Positions 58,627 to 64,000 of a stretch of DNA of 64,000 bases are shown here, in pieces. This DNA comes from Rhodocyclaceae bacterium (GTDB taxonomy: Bacteria > Pseudomonadota > Gammaproteobacteria > Burkholderiales > Rhodocyclaceae). The DNA lies in NCBI GenBank assembly GCA_016704145.1, contig JADJAS010000007.1, positions 868,001-932,000 on the forward strand, read 5' to 3'. The position numbers were made by a program, and so were the translations under genes. Below the pieces are notes generated by a model, which did no database searches, was not told where the DNA came from, and saw only the letters and a list, made by a program, of their open reading frames with translations. Each line of letters starts with the position of its first letter. Position 1 is the first letter of the stretch.

Positions 58627-59705
58627 AAGACGACCACTCCGCGGGCGTTGACACCGGCCGCGAGATCGTCAAAGGCGCGCGGTGCCTCGTCGATACCGTA
58701 GGTGCGAGTGATCATGGCGTCCAGGTCGAGGCGCTTCGCGAGGTACAGTTCGAGCAGGTCGGCCATGTCCACCTTGAAGTTGGCGTTGCCGTACATGCAG
58801 CCCACCACGGTCTTGCCATCCGGCGCGAAGCCGCAGGCGTTCAAGGGAAAACTCTCCGCGTAATGGCCAATGCCGATCACGCAGACCGTGCCGCCACGGC
58901 GGGTGGCGGCGTACGCCTGCGTCATCACGGCAGTCTTGCCAGTGACTTCGAAGCTGTAATCGACGCCCCAGCCGCCGGTAAGTTGCTTCACTGCCTCGAC
59001 CGGATCTTCGGCCGCATTGACGGTATGGGTGGCGCCGAAGTGCCGCGCGTATTCCAGCTTGGCATCGAGCATATCCACGGCAATGATGTACTTGGCGCCG
59101 ACCAGGCGCGCACCCTGGATCGCCGACAGGCCGACGCCGCCGCAGCCGAACACCGCCACCGTGCCGCCAGGCCTGACTTTCGCGGTATGCACGACGGCCC
59201 CGACGCCAGTCATCACGCCGCAGCCGACCAGTGCCGCCCGATCGAGGGGGATCGATCGGTCGATCCTGAGCAGGCTCATGGCCGGCACCACCGCGTATTC
59301 GGCCATGCAACCCAGCATGGCCATCGCCCTGACCTCCTGGCTGCCCAGGCGCAGGCGATTGGTGCCATCCGGCATGCGGCCGTCCGGGGAACCGGCGACG
59401 CAAAGATGCGGCTCGTGCCGTTCGCAGAAGTGGCAATGGCCACAGGCGGGAATGAACGACAGCACGACATGGTCGCCGGGCATGACATTGGCGACCCCGG
59501 GGCCCACCGCCTGCACCACGCCGGCACCCTCATGGCCGAGCACCATGGGCAGGGGCATCGGCACGGTACCAAGGAGTACCGACAGGTCGGAATGGCAAAC
59601 GCCGGTCGCCGCCATCCTGACCAGTACTTCGCCGGCGCGAGGCGCTTCCAGCGTGAGGTCCTCGATGCTCAGGCGACCGAAATCCAGGGCAACGGCTGCT
59701 TTCAT
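58623..59705 (-). CDS. Zn-dependent alcohol dehydrogenase
   Basis: 360-residue class III-like MDR enzyme. Catalytic Zn: Cys in ATGVCHSDLSVL and His-Glu in VLGHEGAGVV; structural Zn Cys4 in PACGHCHFCERHEPHLC; Rossmann GCGGVGLSAIQGARL. Oxidises a primary or secondary alcohol with NAD. A dispersed repeat covers AKVRPGGTVAVFG right before the Rossmann motif. Confidence 0.9.
   Translation of the reverse strand: MKAAVALDFGRLSIEDLTLEAPRAGEVLVRMAATGVCHSDLSVLLGTVPMPLPMVLGHEGAGVVQAVGPGVANVMPGDHVVLSFIPACGHCHFCERHEPHLCVAGSPDGRMPDGTNRLRLGSQEVRAMAMLGCMAEYAVVPAMSLLRIDRSIPLDRAALVGCGVMTGVGAVVHTAKVRPGGTVAVFGCGGVGLSAIQGARLVGAKYIIAVDMLDAKLEYARHFGATHTVNAAEDPVEAVKQLTGGWGVDYSFEVTGKTAVMTQAYAATRRGGTVCVIGIGHYAESFPLNACGFAPDGKTVVGCMYGNANFKVDMADLLELYLAKRLDLDAMITRTYGIDEAPRAFDDLAAGVNARGVVVF
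59158..59180 (-). repeat. Dispersed 23-bp repeat, inside alcohol dehydrogenase gene
   Basis: 19 of 23 matches. Encodes KVRPGGTV, which is itself the standard sequence at this place in MDR enzymes ('V.PG.TVAVFG'), so convergence is possible. Confidence 0.6.
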
Positions 59706-59725
59706 GGGCGATCTCTCTCGGTTGG

Positions 59726-60361
59726 TCAGAAATCCGGCGCGAGCATCCGCGCGGCAAACTGCTTCAGTGCCGCGATCTCCTTCTTGAACTTGGGTCGGCG
59801 ATGGGTGATGAGTCGCATCAGTGACAGTCCCTGCAGGGTTGCCAGGACAAAATTGCGCGCGGTTTCCAGTTTCTCGGCGGGAATGTCAAAGCCACCGAAA
59901 AGCCGATCCCACACACCTTTCATCAGTTTGTTCGACAACTCGTCCTGCTGCTCGATGATCCGCTCGTTGCTGCTGGCCCGGTTGTGGATGATCAGTTCGT
60001 TGAAGGCGAACGACGCCGGCTCGTTGATGTAGTTCCAGGTAACATCGATCAGCGTAGCCAGACGCTCGGCGGGGCTGGCGCCCGCGGTTGCCATGGCAAT
60101 GTTGAGGTGACGTTGATAGATTTCCGTGTTCCACTCGACGACGGCGAGAAAAACAGAGTCCTTGTCGCCGAATTGATGGGCGATTGCACCCCAGGTAACA
60201 CCGGAACGGGCCGCGATCCTCGCCGCGGTGGTGTTGTGCAGACCCTCCTCGACGATGCAATCGATGGCCGCGCGGATGACTTTCTCTCGCGTCGTGGCGC
60301 TTCGTTCTTCCTGAGTGCGACGCCGGCCCGCCTTGCGTTCCGCGCCTTTCGGTCCTGTCAT
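59726..60361 (-). CDS. TetR/AcrR-family regulator
   Basis: 211 residues. N-terminal HTH: ATTREKVIRAAIDCIVEEGLHNTTAARIAARSGVTWGAIAHQFGDKDSVFLAVVEWN. The C-terminal ligand domain is rich in aromatic and Met residues. ATG 60361 is chosen over a TTG at 60400; GGAGAGGAA lies just before it. It is transcribed away from the SDR-acyl-CoA synthetase genes and likely represses them, itself and perhaps the alcohol dehydrogenase set. Confidence 0.87.
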   Translation of the reverse strand: MTGPKGAERKAGRRRTQEERSATTREKVIRAAIDCIVEEGLHNTTAARIAARSGVTWGAIAHQFGDKDSVFLAVVEWNTEIYQRHLNIAMATAGASPAERLATLIDVTWNYINEPASFAFNELIIHNRASSNERIIEQQDELSNKLMKGVWDRLFGGFDIPAEKLETARNFVLATLQGLSLMRLITHRRPKFKKEIAALKQFAARMLAPDF

Positions 60362-60412
60362 TTCCTCTCCGGAGTCTTTGTTTCGGCGTTTCCCCGCCAA
60401 TTTCGCGCATGC

Positions 60413-60452
60413 TATACTCGACCAACAAACAAAACAAGTGTTCGGATTGTTT
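60413..60452 (+). promoter_or_regulatory. Candidate TetR operator and promoter region
   Basis: The AT-rich gap holds TATACT (60413-60418, -10-like) and an inverted repeat AAACAA (60432-60437) / TTGTTT (60447-60452) with a 9-bp spacer. TetR regulators commonly bind such palindromes in the divergent intergenic region. The repeat lies 29 nt before the SDR start, downstream of the hexamer. Confidence 0.5.
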
Positions 60453-60480
60453 CTTGATCGCTTGATGAGGAGGCGCCGCC

Positions 60481-61251
60481 ATGAACGCGGTATTGCAACG
60501 CTTTGAATTGACCGGCAAGGTAGCCCTGGTCACCGGCGCCAGCCGGGGCCTGGGCAAGGCGATCGCCATTGGCCTGGCCGACGCCGGTGCCGATATCGTC
60601 GTCACCAGCCGCTCGCTCGAGTCCTGCCAGGAAGTCGCGCGGGAAATCGAGGCTCACGGGCGCCGTGCGCTCGCCGTGGCCTGCGACGTCGGCCGGTGGG
60701 TGGACATCGATCGCCTGGTCGCGCAAGTGATCGAGCATTTCGGCCATTGCGACGTGCTGGTAAACAATGCCGGCATAATCCAGAAAATGACGCCCCTCGC
60801 ACAAACCAGCGAGGAAATGTTCGACCGCATCTACGGCATCAACACCAAGGGACCGATGCATCTGGCCGCTCGACTGGCAGAACACATGGGCGGCCGCGGC
60901 GGCGGCACCATCGTCAATATCGTCACCATGGGCGCGCTGCGCCCGGCCGGCCATCTGGGCCTGTATTGCTCCAGCAAGGCGGCGACGGTAGCGCTCACCC
61001 GCAGCATGGCCGACGAATGGGCGCCTCTGGGCATTCGCGTCAACGCCATCGCACCAGGTCCCTTCCTCACCGAAATGCTCGACGAGCTGGAGACGGCAAC
61101 GCCGGGGTTCATCAAGTACTCCGAGGCAGTCACCATGCTGAAGCGGGCTGCCCGGCCGGACGAAATCATCGGCCCGGTGCTGTTCCTCGCCAGTGAAGCA
61201 TCGAGCTACGTCACCGGGCAGACGCTCTCGGTCTGCGGTGGCGCCATCTAG
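60481..61251 (+). CDS. Short-chain dehydrogenase/reductase
   Basis: 256 residues. NAD(P) motif VTGASRGLGKAIAIGLADAGADIVVTSRS, NNAG in DVLVNNAGIIQKM, and catalytic Tyr-Lys in GLYCSSKAATVALTRSMADEWAPLGIRVNAIAPGP. Could oxidise a hydroxy-acid or hydroxysteroid-like substrate. GAGGAG 7-10 nt before ATG. First gene of the rightward catabolic operon. Confidence 0.9.
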   Translation: MNAVLQRFELTGKVALVTGASRGLGKAIAIGLADAGADIVVTSRSLESCQEVAREIEAHGRRALAVACDVGRWVDIDRLVAQVIEHFGHCDVLVNNAGIIQKMTPLAQTSEEMFDRIYGINTKGPMHLAARLAEHMGGRGGGTIVNIVTMGALRPAGHLGLYCSSKAATVALTRSMADEWAPLGIRVNAIAPGPFLTEMLDELETATPGFIKYSEAVTMLKRAARPDEIIGPVLFLASEASSYVTGQTLSVCGGAI

Positions 61252-61261
61252 GGCAAGCATC

Positions 61262-63067
61262 GTGCCGACCCGCGAGGAAACCCAGGCGCGCATGAATCTC
61301 ATCGCCGCCGGCATGATGAAGCACACGCCGGAGCAGTCTTATACCGTCGCCGACCGGCTGGAGGAGCGCGCGGCTCGGCAGCCGGATCATCCGTTTCTGA
61401 TTTATGAAGGACGAACGATCAGCTATGGCGAAATGAATCGGCAGGCCAATCGCCATGCCCATTTTGCTTTGTCGCAAGGCCTGCGCCGGGGCGATGTCGC
61501 CGCCCTGTTGATGGAGAACCGGCCCGAATTTCTTTACTTGTGGTTCGGGCTGGCCAAGATCGGCTGCGTCTCGGCCTTGATCAATACGCAGATCAGCGGC
61601 GAGGCCCTGCGCCATGCGCTGGCCACGACGGCCAGCCAGAAACTGTTCGTCGGTGCCGAGTGCCTCGATCGGCTGGACAGCACGCCCGACATGCTTGCCA
61701 GTTTGAGTACTTGCGTTGTCGCCGACGGCGAGGCAAAAGGCATGCCGGCATCCTGCGTCACCCTCGAGTCCAGATTGATCGGCCAGCCCGACGGCAATCC
61801 CGACCCGAAGTTGCGCGAAGGCATCACCGGCCAGAGCGCCCTGTGTCTCGTCTTCACGTCCGGCACCACCGGCTTGCCCAAGGCCGCGCGCGTCACGCAG
61901 GCACGCTGGCTCGGCGTCGGCGAAGGCTGGTGCAACTTCTTGGGGCTCGGCCCCGACGACGGTTTCTACTGCGTCCTGCCGCTGTATCACGTCGCGGCGC
62001 TGATGTCGCTGCTGTCGAACGCCCTGGCCGCCGGCGGCCGCGTCATCCTGCGCCGGCGGTTCAGCGCCAGTCGTTTCTGGCGCGATGTTCGCGAACACGG
62101 CATCACCGTCGCCCAGTACAGCGGCGAGATGTGTCGTTACCTGTTCAACCAGCCGCCGACGGCGGATGACCGCAACCACCAGTTGCGGGTGATGACCGGC
62201 TCCGGCCTCAGCCCGTCGATCTGGCAGGCATTCCAGGACCGCTTCGGCATTACCCAGATGATCGAAGGCTATGGCGGCACGGAAATCAATGTCGGCATGA
62301 TGAACATCGACAATCGGATCGGTTCCTGCGGGCGCATCCCCTTCCGGGATCGCAGCAACGCCCGTCTGGTGAAATACGACCGCGACACCGACCGCTACAT
62401 CCGTCATCCGGACGGCACCCTGATTGAATGCGGCCCCGGAGAGGTCGGCGAGATGCTCGGCATGATCCTCAATCTGCCGGGAATGACCGGCGGCCGCTTC
62501 GACGGCTACACCGACGCCGAGGCCACCGAGAAGAAAATCCTGCGCAATGCCTTCCAGCCGGGCGACGCCTGGCTGCGCACCGGTGATCTGTTTCGCCGCG
62601 ACGAGGATGACTATTACTACTTCGTCGACCGTGTCGGTGATACCTACCGGTGGAAAAGCGAGAACGTCTCGACCACCGAGGTCGCCAACGTCCTCGCCGA
62701 ATACCCGGATGTCGAGACGGTCACCGTCTATGGCGTACCGATTCCAGGGCAGGAAGGCCGCGCGGGCATGGCTGCTGTGGTGATGCAGCCGGGCAAGCGG
62801 TTCGATCCTGTTGCCTTCCACCAACTGGCGGCGACCAGGCTGCCCGGCTACGCGATTCCGGTGTTCGTGCGGACGCGAGCAAACGCCGACATCACGGCGA
62901 CGTTCAAGCTGCGCAAGGTCGATCTGCAAAAGCTGGGTTATGCGCCCGAGCCGGGCGATGACGTGTACGTGGCCGACCCTGGCGCCGGCCGCTATGTCGC
63001 CGCCACGGCGGACAATCTGACCCGGCTTGGCATCCCCGGGGGCAACCAAGAAAGCCAACCATCATGA
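61262..63067 (+). CDS. FATP/VLACS-type acyl-CoA synthetase
   Basis: 601 residues. AMP-binding motif LVFTSGTTGLPKAARVT, YGGTEINVGMMNIDNRIGSCG, GDAWLRTGDLFRRDEDDYYYFVDRVGDTYRWKSENVSTTEVANVL and ALINTQISGEALRHAL place it with SLC27/FadD6-like very-long-chain and bile-acid-type ligases. Activates a bulky carboxylate to its CoA ester. GTG 61262 (ARGG-like site upstream) or ATG 61295 may start it. Overlaps the SnoaL gene. Confidence 0.88.
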   Translation: MPTREETQARMNLIAAGMMKHTPEQSYTVADRLEERAARQPDHPFLIYEGRTISYGEMNRQANRHAHFALSQGLRRGDVAALLMENRPEFLYLWFGLAKIGCVSALINTQISGEALRHALATTASQKLFVGAECLDRLDSTPDMLASLSTCVVADGEAKGMPASCVTLESRLIGQPDGNPDPKLREGITGQSALCLVFTSGTTGLPKAARVTQARWLGVGEGWCNFLGLGPDDGFYCVLPLYHVAALMSLLSNALAAGGRVILRRRFSASRFWRDVREHGITVAQYSGEMCRYLFNQPPTADDRNHQLRVMTGSGLSPSIWQAFQDRFGITQMIEGYGGTEINVGMMNIDNRIGSCGRIPFRDRSNARLVKYDRDTDRYIRHPDGTLIECGPGEVGEMLGMILNLPGMTGGRFDGYTDAEATEKKILRNAFQPGDAWLRTGDLFRRDEDDYYYFVDRVGDTYRWKSENVSTTEVANVLAEYPDVETVTVYGVPIPGQEGRAGMAAVVMQPGKRFDPVAFHQLAATRLPGYAIPVFVRTRANADITATFKLRKVDLQKLGYAPEPGDDVYVADPGAGRYVAATADNLTRLGIPGGNQESQPS

Positions 63068-63561
63068 ACGCGCACACCCTCGAATCGCGCCTGCGCACCA
63101 TCGAGGATCGCCTGGCGATTCTCGACATCGAGGCCGACTACGCCCACGCCTGGGACCTGGGGACGGCCCGGCAATGGGCGGAAGTGTTTACCGAGGATGG
63201 CGTTTTCGAAATGCTGTCCGCCGGCAACCTGCCCGCCACCCGCATCGCCGGCCATGCCGCGCTGGAAGCGTTCTGCGACCAGATCCGGGAACAATGGTCC
63301 GGCCTGCACTACATGCACCCGCCGCGTCTGCGCATTGCCGGAGACACGGCGGAATCGGTGATCTTCTTCGAATTCCGTCATGTGATGCGCACGGACGCCC
63401 ACCTGCGCCAGGGAGTCACGGCCGGTTACTACCGCACCGCGTACGTCCGCACCGGGGCGGGTTGGCGCATCCGCGAACGGATCGAGCAGGCCATCGGCGA
63501 AGCGCTTTCCCACTTCTATCCGGGCGACCTTGCGCCGCCATCGGCGTGCCGCCACGGCTGA
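63064..63561 (+). CDS. SnoaL/NTF2-like protein
   Basis: 165 residues with an alpha+beta cone fold pattern: RLRTIEDRLAILDIEADYAHAWDLGTARQWAEVFTEDGVFEML, then FEFRHVMRTDAHLRQGVTAGYYRTAYVRTGAGWRIRERIEQ. Relatives are isomerases, dehydratases (scytalone type) and ring hydroxylase beta subunits. The Asp-His arrangement (DYAHAWD) suggests a catalytic member. The last six residues (SACRHG) and TGA are written by a perfect dispersed repeat. Confidence 0.85.
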   Translation: MNAHTLESRLRTIEDRLAILDIEADYAHAWDLGTARQWAEVFTEDGVFEMLSAGNLPATRIAGHAALEAFCDQIREQWSGLHYMHPPRLRIAGDTAESVIFFEFRHVMRTDAHLRQGVTAGYYRTAYVRTGAGWRIRERIEQAIGEALSHFYPGDLAPPSACRHG

Positions 63562-63565
63562 CTTT
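63543..63565 (-). repeat. Dispersed 23-bp repeat, perfect copy
   Basis: Matches the consensus at all 23 positions. It carries the TGA of the SnoaL-like gene and its last base is shared with the stop codon of the convergent SDR gene (TGAAAGTC on the minus strand). The repeat is thus the entire junction between two genes. Confidence 0.95.
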
Positions 63566-64000
63566 CAACTGCGCTGCGAAGATATATTGCCCCCGTCGAC
63601 CACGAATTCGGCGGCGGTGATGTAGCTGGCCTCGTCCGACAGCAGGAAGCGCACCACCCGGCCGATCTCTTCCGGCACCCCCATGCGACCAAGCAGGATG
63701 CGTTTCTCGTAGAAGCCTTTCGGCAGCGCATCCACGGAGGGTTGCAGCATCGGCGTCAGGATCTGCCCGGGCGAAATGGAATTGATCCGGATTCCGTCGT
63801 GGCCCAGACGATCCGCCAGCGAGCGCACCAGCGACAGCACGCCCCCCTTGGCCGCCGTGTAGATCGGGTTGACGGCGTTGCCCAGCGTGGCGTTGATCGA
63901 GGCGAACGCCACGATGGCGGAACCCGGATGCGCCTTGAAATCGCCCAGCAGCCCTTTCACCAGCAGCGCCACCGGCCGCAGATGGATGTTGATGCCGCGA
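63565..64000 (-). CDS. Short-chain dehydrogenase/reductase, partial
   Basis: 145 residues of the C-terminal part; the 5' end lies beyond the window. Catalytic Tyr-Lys in NPIYTAAKGGVLSLVRSLADRLGHDGIRINSISPGQILTPM, then GVPEEIGRVVRFLLSDEASYITAAEFVVDGG. The catalytic Ser is in AFASINATLG. Typical FabG-like SDR. Its stop begins at the end of the perfect repeat copy. Confidence 0.9.
   Translation of the reverse strand, partial: RGINIHLRPVALLVKGLLGDFKAHPGSAIVAFASINATLGNAVNPIYTAAKGGVLSLVRSLADRLGHDGIRINSISPGQILTPMLQPSVDALPKGFYEKRILLGRMGVPEEIGRVVRFLLSDEASYITAAEFVVDGGNISSQRS

Noticed and set aside
60262..60285. GATGACTTT in tetR
   Set aside because: About 14 of 23 matches and coincides with the conserved TetR sequence EKVIRAAID.
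62994..63016. GCCGCCACGGC near the end of the acyl-CoA synthetase gene
   Set aside because: Hairpin-like part matches, but the GACTTT end is missing and the overall match is about 15 of 23.
1..64000. CRISPR array
   Set aside because: The dispersed repeat is not regularly spaced or tandem, lies in both orientations and no cas genes are present.
1..64000. Numerous long frames antisense to known genes (for example opposite polA, btuB and the acyl-CoA synthetase)
   Set aside because: Typical of high-GC DNA; they show Arg/Ala/Gly-rich composition without families and contradict well-supported genes on the other strand.
1..64000. tRNA, rRNA, prophage or insertion-sequence transposase genes
   Set aside because: No such sequence recognised; the only stable RNA seen is 6S RNA.

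Overview
The window looks like a chromosome segment of a GC-rich betaproteobacterium, most likely Rhodocyclales/Sterolibacteriaceae-like. The support is gene content and order: betaproteobacterial 6S RNA beside zapA, DUF2782 and a BPSS1780-type membrane protein near polA, nadD-rsfS-rlmH-maf-rng, gatCAB divergent from mreBCD-mrdAB-rlpA, a PEP-CTERM protein, and a TorD-type chaperone beside acyl-CoA and alcohol-oxidising enzymes. This placement is inference; no 16S gene is present.

Layout. 1-2.0 kb: a nested inverted-repeat island holding a DprA-like gene remnant, then a UPF0175/DUF3368 toxin-antitoxin pair. 2.1-2.8 kb: 6S RNA and zapA with a ZapB-like partner. 2.9-17.3 kb: a cobalamin island with two B12 riboswitches. 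It covers uptake (btuB, btuC, btuD, btuF), adenosylation (cobO), late corrin-ring amidation (cobB/cbiA, cbiP), the aminopropanol arm (a threonine-phosphate decarboxylase and cbiB), DMB synthesis (bluB) and nucleotide-loop assembly (cobU, cobT, cobS, cobC). The early corrin-ring genes are not here. 17.3-21.9 kb: vapBC, hslR, a PEP-CTERM protein with a good sigma-54 promoter, a Crp/Fnr regulator, a second btuF-like gene and a LysE exporter. 22-26.3 kb: a MacA/MacB-like exporter with two permeases. 26.6-42.2 kb: housekeeping genes (polA, LOG protein, nadD to rng, dienelactone hydrolase, NlpC/P60 lipoprotein, gabD, yqjDEK, a response regulator, xthA, pyrE). 42.2-55.8 kb: gatCAB, the elongasome and cell-wall genes, and lipoate synthesis. 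55.8-64 kb: an HsdR relic, then aldehyde dehydrogenase, TorD-like chaperone, Zn alcohol dehydrogenase, TetR regulator, SDR, FATP-type acyl-CoA synthetase, a SnoaL-like protein and a partial SDR. This last set looks like a catabolic cluster, perhaps for steroid, terpenoid or other hydrocarbon carboxylates.

The most striking signal is not a gene. A short repeat of about 23 bp is scattered through the window on both strands. It has a conserved AAAGTCAG head followed by a small hairpin, CGTG-GCGG-CACG. I count 18 good copies and a handful of decayed ones, plus 5 copies of a related variant confined to the first 2 kb. Unlike classical REP elements, most copies lie inside protein-coding sequence, including cobB, cbiP, cobT, polA, nadD, gatB and lipB. 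Many others sit exactly on stop codons. One perfect copy forms the whole junction between two convergent genes and contributes to both stops. Some copies carry paired changes that keep the stem. I know of no described family that matches. It could be a REP-like element tolerated in genes, an uptake-signal-like sequence, or a nucleoid or segregation motif.
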